Positions 41,531 through 55,235 of a stretch of DNA of 64,000 bases are shown here, piece by piece. A program made the position numbers and the translations under genes. The DNA is from Azadirachta indica. Taxonomy: Eukaryota > Streptophyta > Magnoliopsida > Sapindales > Meliaceae. Under the pieces are notes generated by a model that had not been told where the DNA came from, searched no databases, and was given only the letters and a program-made list of their open reading frames with translations. The stretch covers positions 4,467,009-4,531,008 of the forward strand of contig CM040444.1 of assembly GCA_022749755.1 (NCBI GenBank), read 5' to 3'. The stretch's first letter is position 1. Each line of letters begins with the position of its first letter.

Positions 41531-42879
41531 TTCCCAAATATTAAACCCCCCAATTTTCAATGAGAACTTGTTCTGAATAAAAACTACAAGTTGAACATAA
41601 TGGCGACCCTTGATGTTTTAGCAAAACTTTGGCGGCGTGAAATATGACTTCTTGGTGTTTTGACTCCTTCACCATTAATTACAGCACATTAATGTAGTAA
41701 TGATGTCTTTGAGTAAAGTCTCTATCGCTATGCCATGTGTTAAACCCTTGTTGGTCCATCATGTCATTAGGTTGACAGTAAAATCACCACGTCAGTAATT
41801 AACTATGTGGTGCCATTGTGGCCGTCATTCTACTTAGCAGTTTGAAAGCACAAAAAAGGTAAAAATGGATATAAAACTTTAATTTTGCCTCTTTCCACCA
41901 TTTTACCTGTGCACAAACTCTGTAAAACTTGAAAAACTCTAATCGTCAAAAGCTTTTTTGTCGTTCCTTCTTCAAATTTTCCTACACTTCTGGTGTGCAT
42001 CTCCGATTAGAAACTACCGCTTTTATCGGTAACTCATTTATCTCTCTAAAGCTCATTATCACAATAACTTTCTTTAACATTGTTGTAGTGAGATAATGTC
42101 CTCTTATTTCTAACTTGCATTTACGATTTCATTAATACATGGATTTAGTTTCTTGCCATAAGGCATTAGAATCAACTTGAAAACTAAGAAAATTGGCATG
42201 AAACATATTGAAACAAACTTGTTTGAATAATCTGTAAAAATCGATTCTTGATGATTCTGGTGTTGTGGGTTTAATCTTGTTTGAACATGAATTGTGTAGT
42301 TGTTAATTCCTAGAATAGATTCCCCAAAAGTGTACTTATCAACTAGAAAAGGATAGAAATGATTTCAAGAAATAAACTATACAATAACTGAATCTGACTT
42401 GGTCGAGTCGTGTGCATTAGAGTTTGCACTTTTAGATGAACTTAAGTTTGATTATGAACGGAACTGATCTGCTTTAGATGTGACCTTAGTTGTGCTTAGG
42501 GTGAATTTTCAGTTGACTTGCCCTATGTTGATATTGCTTAAAGTGATCTTGGCGAGAACTGAGAGACTTGATGTGAGAGATGTGCTTAGTAGCTTAGGGA
42601 GTGAATTTGGTACTTCCTCAACAAGCTTATCTGCAATTGACTATAAAACTTAGGATCAACTTTCTGTTAGAACTAAGGTTGAACTAATAAGAAAATATGG
42701 AACTAATCCTTTTAGAAAAGCTCAATTTTTAGCCATATTAAATCATCAAGATGAGAACCCTATAATTATCTTAGATCTTAAATCCAATGCACTCGAATTT
42801 TTTTCAAAATAACATGAGGTTACGATATTATTTGATAGCTATTCTGAAGAGGTAGACCCTGACAGCACTGAGATGGGAG

Positions 42880-44600
42880 ATCAAGAAGTTTTCTAAAATC
42901 TCCAAGATCTTATTAATAGAGTAACCCAACAACTTAACTACCTCACTTCCTCAAACTAGATTCCTGAGCTTGACAACCGTGAGTTGATACAATTAAGCAA
43001 TGTGCTTGAAACACTTGAACAAAATATTAAAAAAAGTAATGGGAATAAGAATGGTGAGGATTAGGAGAACAAAAAGGAAACACCGGATGATCAAGATGAA
43101 GTTGACCTTAGAGAAGATGTAGATGTTGTAGTAACTATAATTTTATGATCTCATACCCTTCTCCTAACTTAACCAGAGAATATAACCCTTTTGATGCAGA
43201 TAAATTTCTCTCTTTTATTAATGAAGCTGATTTGAAGGTTTTTAAGAAACTTTATCAAATTCCTAAATCAGTTACCCGTAAAGTCCTTAAAGCTAACAAA
43301 ATTTTTCAATTGTCCTAAGGGTGATGAAGTAGCCTTCAACAAGAAGCTCTTTTTTCTTGAAGCAAGATTACCACTCTAACCATACTTTGCTATTTTGTTT
43401 CATGGTTTTAAGATTCCTCCATATCGACTGAACCTAAATGGTTGGAGAACTATATCTAGATTATATGTGATCTGGGCTATGGCTGAGAACTTTCGACCAA
43501 CTATTGGTAAGATCAAATACTTGTTTCTCTTTAAGAAAGGACCAAAGAGTTACCCTGGTTTTTATTATCTTTAAACGCGTCCCAAAATACCCAAACTTTT
43601 ATTGGTAATCTTGCATATAACAAAAAATAGAAAAGTAAATGGTTATATGTGAGTGTGCATTAGTGCCAATTCTCATTAAATAAGATGAACATATATAGTC
43701 CTATGCCTTATGCATTTAAAACTATTCTTCATAAGTGTGTAATGCATAATTCACTTGCAATTTTAATTTTTGATCTAAACAAATAAACTAAAAAATAATC
43801 TTTTATTATGTGTAGCTGTTTGGAACGCAAACTTGATTTAGTCTCTCTTATACTTGTCAGGATTGGCACTAGGTGTGCAAAATTAGAAAATTAGGAAAAA
43901 TTTCTCGCACCTAATCAACTTATTGGCTCTGGTCTGATAACCGTTGCCTTTACTATTAAGAACTTGAAGCAGCCTTAAGAGCAAAAAATAATTCCCACTT
44001 GAAGCTGGATAAGAAGACACAATCATAGGTCAAAGTAAGTGTTTCCAACACTTTTTAATAATTCCATCATCTTTAACATCTCATTCTTTTTTATCGCATG
44101 TTTGTGTAGAAAGAATGGCACTAAAAAGAGAGAAAGGTAGGTTACTGGACTCATTGGATTCAGTTCTAGATGGCCTGACATCACAACCTAGCAATACGCA
44201 ACTAATAGCCCAAAAGCCTCCCAAAAAACTTGATCGAGCTAACGCTAAGACATCTAGAGCTAAATTAGCTAGAGCCAATGTGTAAGGTAAAAATATTCAG
44301 GCTGCCCAATGAAAGAACAACAAGGGGTCTCCCAAGGACAAGGGACCTCGCAAAGTTTTTAAAACCAGGAACACTATTGATGGTAGGGCTCGATAAAGGC
44401 TAGTGCACTAAGAGGAAACTATAGGGGAGGTGAATAAATTTCATGGTCTGACATTCCTTAAACAAAGGTGATCTGTTTGAACATTTGATCTCATCCATCA
44501 ACAATTTGGCTATGGTAATCAACCCTCATTAGTTCCTTTTTATAGCATGGACGCTGAAATTAACAATCAACCATCTGTTCAAATCTGTCATCATATGACG
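42880..44600 (+). pseudogene. decayed antisense ORF of the retrotransposon (putative gypsy-type transposon domain)
   Basis: It lies on the strand opposite to gag. Frames at 43,144-43,580 read REYNPFDADKFLSFINEADL, then, after a frameshift, KGDEVAFNKKLFFLEARLPL, a stop, and FHGFKIPPYRLNLNGWRTIS and KKGPKSYPGFYYL. The spacing of a basic/acidic start, FxEARLPL, a GWR motif and KGPKxYPGFYY resembles the plant 'putative gypsy type transposon' domain (Transposase_28, PF04195) often found as an extra antisense ORF in Tat-lineage elements. A lysine-rich continuation starts at 44,115 (MALKREKGRLLDSLDSVLDG). Several stops and shifts make it non-functional. The assignment is from memory of the domain, not a search. 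Confidence 0.6.
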
Positions 44601-44799
44601 AGCACTGAAAATCCTTAACCCTTCTTTGTATAGGTTTGAGATCAGGTCTTAAAGCATTGTTTCTATTCCTTCCATCCTCAAGCTTGGAATTTCAAGCTTT
44701 CTCCCCAGAGCTTACCAACATTTCTTCTTTCTTATTTAGTAAGAGACGATCCCTTACTTCGATCTCATCATAGATCTTTTTTGTACTAGCTCATATATA

Positions 44800-45870
44800 G
44801 CTACAAGTCATTTATGGATCGCAAACCATCCTCTATTCACTCGCAACTCCCTTGTAAGACCTTTCAACGTCAACGAATGAGTTAATGTTCCTACCTCCAT
44901 GACTTCATCATGATACCTTTTAATGAAACTTTTTAAAGTTTCCTTCTTTCTTTGTTTTAACAACAGAGAACTTGGGTTTTTTGCTATAGCCACTGCTCCC
45001 CTAAACCTATTAACAAATTGCTCACAAAGCTGATCAAAGTTCTTTACGCTTTCTGGCTTTAGATTTTTATACCACCTTTTTGCTTGTCCTTCCAAAGTCA
45101 AAAAAATTGATGATACATTTGTAGCTAAGTCAAACCTTAAATCATCATCATCTCCCTAAAAAAATTGATATATAGTATTGGGTTCGTTTTTCTTGTGTAT
45201 GGTGTTATCTATGACATTTTGAACTTTCGTGGCAATGCCAGATCTTGGGTCTCTTTTGTAAATGGAGACTTTAGTGAGAAGGAAAATCCATTCAGCGAAT
45301 TTCCACCACACTGCTGATCTTGTTTCCTTTGAGATTGTAGTTTCTTTGTAAGCTTTCAAATTCTGTCCTCTATTTCTTTTTTACTTACTACCTGATCAGC
45401 TATAAGTTCAGCTTCCTTCTACGTTTTCTTTGCAGTAACCTTTTTGTTATCTTTCCTATACTTATGGTTTAGAAAAGTCCTCATGTCTACTGAACTTACA
45501 CTATGTTCAAACCTTTGTTTGCTTCGATCCTGGCTACGCTGAACACGAGATAGTCTTTGCTCTAGCCCCAGTCGAACCTGTAACAATACTTCCTCGTTAC
45601 AGTCTTCAAGTACTTAATCTTGAGCTAAGCCCTTTCCTTTCTGAGCAAAGGTATACCTTTTCTTGTGTTGATTAATGTGTTCTTGAGTTTTACTTCCCCT
45701 AGACTTACACTATGTACGTTGAATGCCTTAGGGACTAGCACTTTCTTCATTCTTTGGCAACTCTAAATTTTTCAGAATTCATCTCCTAACCAATCTTTCC
45801 TGAATCATCCTCTTAAGACTTTCAACCTCTTTTTCAAGTTTTCGTTTTATTGTCCAATGCTTTCACATAC
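44800..45870 (-). pseudogene. retrotransposon gag remnant
   Basis: A minus-strand frame at 45,101-44,808 reads LEGQAKRWYKNLKPESVKNF, then FVNRFRGAVAIAKNPSSLL and KQRKKETLKSFIKRYHDEVM, the core of the plant Ty3 retrotransposon gag domain. Just upstream 45,359-45,156 gives WWKFAEWIFLLTKVSIYKRD before a stop. Further upstream (45,600-45,480) a charged segment reads EEVLLQVRLGLEQRLSRVQR. Stops and shifts separate the pieces. No zinc knuckle or protease was found downstream, where the antisense ORF begins instead. Confidence 0.75.
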
Positions 45871-46118
45871 TTGTTTTTCTTTATATTTCGCCGTTTACTT
45901 TCTTACAACCTTCATACAATCTGAACTGCTTCTAAATCCCCAATTTGAATTGCTATTTGTCCTTAGGAATGTTGCAATGAAGTTGGTTGGGAATTCGAAT
46001 CAGACGAATCTTCTTCATGATTTCTTTCTATTAGATGCCTCCTAATAACCTATTGCTGCTTGCTTGTTACCATCATTATTTCTTTGAATAATTGGGAATG
46101 TCTAGTTTTTTAAATGCT

Positions 46119-46137
46119 TCTTACAGACGGTGTCAGA
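46119..46137 (-). other. primer-binding-site-like sequence
   Basis: Directly inside the right LTR, the minus strand reads TCTGACACCGTCTGTAAG. This resembles the TGGCGCCGTCTGTGGG type of primer-binding site common in plant Ty3 elements, with changes of the kind produced by deamination of methylated CG. It fixes the element's orientation as minus. Confidence 0.6.
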
Positions 46138-46841
46138 TGTTGATACTAATTTTGGAAACTTTGATACCCAACACCAAAATGTTGACTATTTCCTCTCAAT
46201 TTGTGAAACTCTTCTCTTAAAGATTGAACTTCTTGCAAAACAGAGTAATGATTAGGGAAGTTGACTTTTTTGGCAAAATCGTCTTTTGCTTAAGTCAGAT
46301 TTTGGGTTTTTTGGTTTAAGTAAAATTTTGTAGAAATTTTGATAGACTTTTAGTACTCTATTAGAAATTACATATTTTTTACTTCGTTTTACCTTCTATT
46401 TATACCAATTTCCATAAGCCAACCATTATGATGATTTTGTAACTGAAACCTTTAATTAAATCTTCGTAATTATCCAATTATAAGTAATTACTAGTTTTAT
46501 TTTTTTGTGAGTTATGATTCTGCATTTTTCTTCTTTGTAACTTCTTGCTAGCCTGACCTTGGATGTCCTTGCATGGTGGTTGATACTAATATGATCTTAT
46601 AGCTTTCCCAACATCACTTCATTTTCATATCGAAAGTCTTCAACTTTATTTGCATAATTGCACAATTATGTACATTTATCTATTTGATTCCTTCTAAACA
46701 ATTATGATTCTTCATTTATTTTCCAATTAATGTCGATTGACAACTGATATGATTATAATTCATGACTGATTTGACCAGAATTAGCTTGTGTTGTAACCAC
46801 AAGGTTGACTTCCTCTTGACCTTAGTTCATCTCCCCAAACA
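46138..46841 (-). repeat. LTR (5' LTR in element orientation)
   Basis: It pairs with 40,299-41,033. On the plus strand it starts TGTTGATAC and ends CCCCAAACA, so TG and CA ends are kept. It is directly followed by the TGCAT target duplication and then RPL3 leader-intron sequence. Confidence 0.88.
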
Positions 46842-48441
46842 TGCATCTTTAAAAACTTATGTAATAACACAAAATCCCATATGATGAAAAAATACAAGCC
46901 TCACAAAATCCCATTTGTAAAAGATACAAGCTTTTAGAAAGCAATAAGATCTATTTAACCCATGAAAATTATTTTTATTATTTCTAAAAATAACAAATCT
47001 ACAACAAACATACCAACTATGCAACAAAAATTATATTGAAAAAATTATAGAAAAAAACAAATTTTTTTACATTAAAGCAATGAATAAAACTAAATCAAAT
47101 ACATGGGTTTTGAATGCTATTACCTCTTGTGTTGTCTAATGAGAGAGAGGAAGTCAAATGAAAGCGATTTTGTATTCACTCTATATCAGTCCTAGTGTGT
47201 TTCTTATAGTCGCTTTGATATGGAACTAGAGATTGGGATTACTTCTAAGGTTTCATATTGTTCATGGGATTAAGATGCTAGGGTTTTGTAATGTTTATTT
47301 GCTTAAGTACGTCATCGTATAGAGGTTTTTAACAGGGGACAGGCCCATTTTATTTCTTGGGACTGAAATTCGCAATCAAGTTAATTAAATTCAGTTCTTC
47401 TGACTCATATTTTGCTTTCTGGGCCTAAAATTTGCGAACAATTGACGCAAAGATTGATTCTACATGTATCTCTTCTATTTCTAAATACACCTACTATGAT
47501 TAAATAAAGGTACATCTAGAGAAAGAAGGTACTTAGAATATATATGGGTGTTTATAGATATAATTGATCCTACCCTAACAAATATTTACACTTCAAAGCC
47601 CAATCAAATTTTTCGTGATATTTAAATAAGAGGGGATATTTTTTGAACTTAAGGTGTTGTGAGTTTATGACTTTTATTTCTTATCAATTATGATACGAAT
47701 TTAATATTCATCAAATATAAGTGAGTAATTAAAAGTAAACATAACTTGCCAAGTAAAAAAAAAAGTATTTAAAGAAATGAATATGTTAACAGCTTAACTT
47801 TTAAAATTGAATATGAATGTAACATTTGTAAATATTTATAAAAAAATTATGTTTTTGATTAAAATAATTTTAAAAAATAGAATTGATCTTGCTCATCATT
47901 TCACCAATGTTTTTTAATTTTTCTTTTATTGATGAATCATTGAAAAATAAAAAAAGAATTACTAAAACCCACAATGATATATTAATACACTGAAATTCGA
48001 ATATTTAACTGAAAAAAAATTAATTGATTCAAAAATAATCCATCAACGTGATAATATAATTTGATATTCCTTAATTTGATTAATTTATTACTTAATAATG
48101 ACGTAATATTTTAATATTAATTACTTCAATTTTATTTTTTATAAGATACGCACGAGGTTGTGGAGAACATAATGGTAGGTGTGATGATTTTAGTTATGGT
48201 AATGTTTTATTAAAGAGATCAAAGTTATAATTAAGTAAAATTAACCAAAAGATTATGATAATTATTAGTTCTTAGACACGTGCAATATAAAAATCAATTA
48301 CTTGATTGACTATATAATAAGAATTTTCCAACTCATGAATGCAAAATACAAAAGAGTACTTCAGTGGGGAAAATTAATTCACGCCCCCACTTCAATTCAA
48401 CTTTCAAAGATTTCAATTATAATCTTTGATTTTAATGTATT

Positions 48442-49703
48442 AAAAAAATTGTGAAAGGGATGCCTTACAACTATGATATGTGCATTCAAGTAATAATGAA
48501 GAAGAATTCATGAGTGAAAGAATTTATTTTCAGAATATTTAAAATGAAGAAATACATACATTTTAAAAAAGTTTTTGATAGCGTGTATTTAAAGAATACA
48601 TGTAAATTATTGTGTTAATTGGTTCAATTGTTGAAAATTTTTAAAATGATATAATTAAGATATTTGGTGTTCACATTGTTTACACTAAAATAGAGACTAA
48701 AAAGAGATTTGAATTATTTTCTTATAATATTAATTGAAAGAAATATTATTAATATATATATATATAATTTAATGTAAAGGCCACAGTGTTTTTTCAGATT
48801 TTACAAAAATAGGTAAATTTATAAAAAAATATTCAAGAACTTTACGATTCTCTACTAATTATAAGATTTTTTTTTTCTTTGAATAAGTAACTTTTATCGT
48901 AACTATTTATTTCATTGAGTGTCAAAATCTAATATTACGATAATAGATTTCTAGAGTGAAACATCATAATGATTATCTAACCTTCCCATAAAATTCTAAT
49001 TGGAATATAATGTTAGCATTTTAAAAAGGATTAATTACAAGTTATTAAGTTAAGGACTTCTTTGTTATAAATGAAAAAATAATATTTTTATTTGTAAAAA
49101 AAATAATAATTTTGTGACTAAATGTTATTATTCCTTGAAAGCACCAACAAAATTTATAAAATACAGTGAAGGAGGTATGAGTGATAATGATATCTAAAAG
49201 ACAAAGAGTGCACACACCCACTTGAACATGACTTGGAATTCCACCAAAAGAGTCCCACTTGTTAAGGTCAATGCTATGCCATGATTTCATTTTATATACA
49301 TAGGGACATAGAATCATCATAATTAAAAACTAGACATGAAAATATAGGGGCATATATAGAGACACCCTAGAATTGTGGGGTATCCTTTAAAAATATATAA
49401 AAGTGCCTTACACTCTTCTGTTTCTTCCCCATTTGTGTTAAGTCTTCCATCATTTCATTGGTGTGCTTAGATTCTTGTTTGGAGCACCTTATCATGACAT
49501 GAAATGAATATGTAAACATACTGACATGAATGTGACTTGTACAAAACATAGCAATCTGCAAATAATGGCAATTATTTTAGCCCATAAATGATATCAACAA
49601 GTTCTCATGTACATTGGTATTGTTTTTAGCTTTTCTAATATATGGTAAAAAAATTTATTAACATCCCTTGAATTAAGTTAAATTACATTAACTTTTTATT
49701 TTA
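48442..49703. repeat. near-identical tract shared with 27,126-28,390
   Basis: Copy-B partner of the low-divergence tract. From about 48,860 to 49,630 the two copies appear identical by eye. Confidence 0.85.
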
Positions 49704-52700
49704 GAATTTGATATATATATATATATATGGATGAATCAATAGCTCAATAAGTTTATATATATTATTACACTATTTTATGAATTGTTAGATTTACACACTT
49801 TTCAACAATTGAGATTGAATATAGTATATGAATTAATTATGTATTAAATTTAATTTTCATTCTCAACTGTTGGAAGTGTTTAATCTAATGGTGCATAAAT
49901 GGTATAAGAATATATGTGAACTTACGAGGTTATCGATCCTCTTCAAATTTTTTATCATTGAATTCATATGATCCATAAATAGTGTAAGAATATGTATATG
50001 TACTTTTTATTTTTTTTTTATGGTGTCTATTATTTTTAAGTCGTCCTAGTTTCTTATTGCACCCATTTTTCTATTCTCATAATAAATTTTTATAATGTTT
50101 AAAAAATGTGTTTTTTCTTTTGATTTTGCTGCACAAAAAATTCAAAATATGTAAGTTAAATATAATTATTTGTTTTGGAAATAGAGGAAAATCAAATTAG
50201 AAGTTACTTGTTCAAAAGAAATTGTTTTGAGGATTAATTTATTGAGACGAAAGATAAAAGAAAGAAAAAGATATAAAAAAACCTTTATTGAATGAGTTCA
50301 TATGAATTTTTTATATTTTGTTAATGCCATCTTATCCTTTAATACATAGTTAATTCACACAGCGAGTGGTTTTTTGTGTAAAAAAGAAAGGAGACTGCTG
50401 ATATATATCAAATGTGCACGTATGTAAGTTAAACATCATCATAAAATCTTTCATAAGATCCTCAAAAACCTACTTTTAACATTTTTATAAATTTATCAAA
50501 CAAAAGTTATCTATTCATGAAAAAATTTTTTTTTTTATAATTAATAAACGTATTCTATTAATTAAAATGATTCATGTTTATATATCAAATTTGAAATGTT
50601 TGGTAGCAATAAAATTAAATCTAAGAAAAGGTTAATGAAACTTTGTCCTTAATATAGTCGGTGACTTTGACCAGAAGGATGGTATATATACTTTATTTAA
50701 CTACATGGTTAAGAGTAAGATATACTTTAATCACCCACTAATTATTAATTATAATACTTTAGGAATAATAAATTAATTCAAATCCAAGATTATGTATAAA
50801 AAGAAAGACCCTCAATAGACTAAATTAGTGCAATTTATAAATCAAATCAAGACAAAAATTTTACAAAATAAGAGGAAAACATTCCATGCGTAAAGAATTA
50901 TTGTATTCCAAGGTAATATTTCAAAGCTATTTTGTCTCAAAAGTGCTTCGCACCTACTTCTAATGGAGACGAAAATTTTGCAGATTAAGAGGTCTCTTGC
51001 TTCGTATTTTGATACGATATGCATGACATTAAATTAATTAAAATTAAATATTCATGCATCAAGATGATCTTCCAAAAGGGATATTGTTTTTGGAAGTATT
51101 TGAAAATTAACATATATATTAAAGTTTGATTTATTTTAGTTTAATTTATGTATTTAAATATTAATTTTTTTTGTCTTGTATTAATGAAAATACGTGGAGT
51201 TATACTTTTTAAGACTTTGGATTGGAATTTAGCAACTAAAAACAATTCAAGAAATAATTAAAGAGAAAAAGCCAAGAAAGCAAAGCACTAATTTTACATG
51301 CATGGTGCATATTACAATCACCTATCAAGTTTATTAATCATATTAACAAATTTTTTAACAATTTTTTAAAAAAATTGCATAGAAAAATATTTTAATTTGA
51401 AATGAAATAATTTAAAGAACAAAGCACAACGTTATGTTATAATATATGATCGTATTTGATCAAATTCAACATACAATTTTATAGAAAAAAAATTATATTA
51501 TTTTGGTATTTTTATGTTATTTGAAAATTTTTAACGTTAAATTTGAAACCTGACACGATATAAATTTAAAATCTTTCATGTTACACGTTATTAATTTTTT
51601 AGAAATATTTTCTGTTTAATTTGTTTTTCAATTATTTTCATTAGTTATTCACATAAAATTAATATTCTGTGATCGAATTAGTGTTTTATATAAACGTCCA
51701 AAACACTGACGACTTTTTCAGAATTAGGGTTTGGTTCTATATTGAATAGATCTCTGAAAATTTTTATAGTTTTTTTTTTTTCAATTTTAATTTGGTAATA
51801 TTTCGAGAATTTGTTATGGGGCCAGCAAAGCCAAAGCAAAAGGGTAATTCAGAGAGTGAGAGAGAATGTCATTTTCGTACCTGCTTCGAACAGAAGTGCT
51901 TTTGCAACTGGGAATATAGCTTCCAAAGCTGTATTGGGTCTGGACATGGAAGTGTGATATTACATTCAAAGAATCAAAGGAAGAAGAAGTTGAAAAAAAA
52001 ATATAATTTAAAATAAAAAAAGCACTTTGGGAACTACAAGGCACTGCTATTTTTTTAAGTGGGCAATCCATTGAGAATTACAAATCACTGCTATGTTGTA
52101 CTAGGGAGAAGTGCTTTTTATTTTTTTTTTCCTGCTTTTTACTTTTGTTTGAGTAGTCTAATAAGGTTGCTTTGTTGAGTAGTTTGTGCACACTTTCATC
52201 TAGAACCTAATTAATTGAGTGCCGCCCTATTAGTAGAGATTCAAGTTATTCCTATTTCCATATCTTATTCTATTTCAATTTATTAATAAGTTAATTTACG
52301 TGGGCACTATGAAATAATAGATTAAATTAGGGCTTAATAATTTAATTAATGAGATTAAAAATAGGTATCGGTTGGTTCAATTAAAAATTTTATAATACAA
52401 ATATCTTATTTTTAAATTTTGCTAGTATTAAAATTAAAAAAATAGTTAATATTAATAAAATCGATTTCTTTTTTAATAAATTTTAGATGGGAGTAAAAAA
52501 TTTCGTTCATGAAATACTAAATTTTTATTTCTTATTATTACTAGAATTTGGAATAATTTGATTCTTTAATGTCAATTAAATTTGAATGATTTAAGAGTGT
52601 GACGTGTGCTCTTGACAATTTAGTTTACGTAGAAAGGACAACCTTATTAAAAGTTATATTTTTAAAATTTTTTGTTTAAATAAATAAATAAATAAATTCT

Positions 52701-55013
52701 TACTTTTACTAGAAACGTGTTGGAAGCATTTTATTTCTTTTCTTCATTCTTTGTTTTGATTTTGATTTTTTTCCTCATTTTAACATTCTTTTTCCTTTCT
52801 CTTTTTCCTTTTCCAACGGTTGAATACAAAGAAAGATGACCAATATTCCCACTTAGCCATGCACTTCAAATTAAAATTAAAGATTCTTGCTTTGTTCTTG
52901 AAGTAGAACACAAATTAACAAAAGCACTTTCTTTTGATACAAAAGCACTTTGAGGCACTGCCAAAGTTGTTCAAAGGGGCATTCAATTGCCTCAGAGCAC
53001 TTAGATGATCAGCAGCATATCTTTGTATTTCGGCATGCTTTTGCTTTTTCATAAATATTGGAGCTTCCGGTAGTCAAAGGACAATTATGTTCTTTCAAAT
53101 ATTCCAATATTTAATACTAGTTAATTTTTTTATTATTTTAATTATCATAATTATGTTGTTTAATTAGTGCCCTTAATTACCCATAGAGTGATCTCCATGT
53201 TCATTAGTGCCCTTCCTTTTATTCTTTTTCATAATTTAATTTTTTTAATTTTGACTTTATAATCTATTTAATGTTAACTTATAAAGCATATATACATGAG
53301 CCTTGGATACTTCATGAGCATTATCTCTCTTACATATTTGCTACCATATCCTTTTCCACAATTAGAAAATATAATTTATGTCACCTAATTAATTAAATTT
53401 ATAATTTAAATTAAAAGACAAAAATATTTACAATATATTTTTAAATTTACCTACAATATTATGAATTTCATGTTTCACATTACAGATATATACATCAATA
53501 TCCGTTTAGTAGTTCGATCTATTATTAATTTTTTTTATTTATCTATTTTTGAATATGTTTATAATTATTTTGTTTCTATTTTATTTTTAAAGCATGATAG
53601 TTAAAATATTTAATAAATATTTATTTTAAAATTAAAATTTTAATTGATGGTCATAATAGTGTGGGTTATTCAAAGATTACATATTATTAAGAATATAAAT
53701 TATAGTACTTTAATTACATTATTAATAATAATTTTACCTCACATAAGTATTGCTTAGCCAATGAACTTTGAAAGTTAAAGATATGCACTTGATTGATAAT
53801 TGATTTCCCTTTCTTTTAGAAGATTGTTTTTAGGGGTTTGTACAGTCAAAGTTCTTCGATTGGAAGTTAATAGAGTTTCAACATTAATGATTTCTATAAA
53901 GTGAATATAATTCCAATATGGATTAAAAAAATAATTTGAAGTTGTCATTTCTATGTATCTACTTCCTTTAATAATGGGCTCAAAATAATGTTTTGGAAAA
54001 AGAAATTTGGGTATTAATGATCAATTATTGTGTTTAATGAATTCCCGTTTTCTAATTGCTTACTCATTCCATATTATTGCAATTTGTGTGATTATCAATC
54101 ATTTTCTCCAACTATTTAAAATTTAAACCACCCTTTAAAATATTAATCATATTATTTAATAATTTTAATTCTTGTTCAAAATCAATATGATTTTTCTTAG
54201 AACCCAATTCACACTCATTATTGTAAAAGATAGTACTATTGACAATAGAATGTGAACTCTCTATCCTTAGATTCTAAAAGATATAATTGCATAGATTAAA
54301 AATTTGTGTAATTATTATATATTGTAATTTTTAATTTTATCCACTAATAGTAAAATGATACGTTTACTTTTATTGTTGTTATTACTGTGTATGCAAAGAC
54401 AAAAATGACCAAGCATAAAAAAATTAAAATTTACTCTATAAATAATTAATAATTTATATGTTATTAAGAAAAATAAATTATTTATATATTAAAGTTAAGT
54501 TAAAATTTTCTCTTAAAAAAGTCAATAAACTTGAATTCCATTATATATCAAAGTAACCCATATATAAATTAATAAATTATTCCTCCAAAGTTAGTATGAA
54601 GAGAAATCGATTATTTAATCTCTTAAGTTTGTGTTTTAACACTAAATCAGTTAGATTATTTTTTTAATATCTCATTTTTTTTTAATATGTAAATTTAATT
54701 TTTTTTTTATATATAATTCGAGTAGTATGAGACATATTTAATACTTTTAGATTATTTTGAATTCGAGTAACATTAGGAGGAGAAATATAAGATGTATCAA
54801 TAAATGTGAGAATTAAAAAAAAAGAAAAAGAAATTACTCTTTAAATAACTTTTCGTCATAACATAGAAGTAGGCAGAGCAGCTGAATTTGGGGCATTTTC
54901 CATCCACATGATTGGATCGTGCGCCACACGCGCCGCATTTATCATGTGAATTTTGGTTATATATGAAAAATGATTATGTATTTGGAAACTATCGCTTTGG
55001 AATTTAGCAAAGT

Positions 55014-55235
55014 GCCCAAAAGACAGCACCTGAGGGCAGGCCTGATGACTTCTAAAATTGTACAAAACACACAAAATCTAAATGATGAATAGCCAAAATC
55101 TTCCCTTTCTGTATGGCATTAAGCTGGAAAATAGCCCTTCGTTACCAATACAACACATTAATCATTGGTTGTGGGCAGGCCAACGTGTAGCAAGTCACAA
55201 ACATCATGATTCACCACCCATTTTATCTCTTTCTC
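55014..55235. repeat. conserved non-coding block shared with 33,840-34,060
   Basis: Copy-B partner of the GC-richer block, about 4.3 kb upstream of the intact BAM3 start (further than in copy A because of the 2.1-kb length difference between). Confidence 0.6.

Larger units (their letters stand above)
40299..46841 (-). mobile_element. non-autonomous Tat-like Ty3 LTR retrotransposon, no pol
   Basis: Direct repeats of about 735 and 704 bp bound a 6,543-bp element inserted in the RPL3 pseudogene. The target was TGCAT: it reads TCCAT at 40,294-40,298 (one substitution) and TGCAT at 46,842-46,846, and copy A has the empty site at 24,093-24,097. The minus orientation follows from three facts: gag-like frames read on the minus strand, a PBS-like site abuts the right LTR, and a purine-rich tract abuts the left LTR. 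In element order: LTR, PBS, gag remnant, antisense ORF remnant, 73-bp tandem repeats, polypurine tract, LTR. No protease, reverse transcriptase, RNase H or integrase motif was found, and the spacing leaves no room for them. It is old: the LTRs differ at many positions and frames are broken. Confidence 0.88.
37959..47340 (-). pseudogene. RPL3 pseudogene, exon-deleted and split by a retrotransposon
   Basis: Order from the left: RPL3 3' flank (about 38,004-38,290, matching 20,311-20,575), then a jump to sequence matching 22,015. The last three coding exons are therefore deleted. The exon equivalent to 22,186-22,076 survives at about 38,465-38,355 and still reads [20 protein letters not shown] and [14 protein letters not shown], with an intact donor. 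The intron that follows is kept to about 38,985. There, sequence matching 22,932-23,230, including the ATG exon, is deleted. Leader-intron sequence then continues, interrupted at 39,146-39,922 and by the LTR element, and ends with a leader-exon and promoter-like copy at about 47,120-47,345. It cannot make uL3. Confidence 0.92.

Noticed and set aside
51792..52016. 74-codon frame starting MVIFREFVMGPAKPKQKG
   Set aside because: The copy-A counterpart has two in-frame stops and nothing in the sequence resembles a known family; more likely chance.
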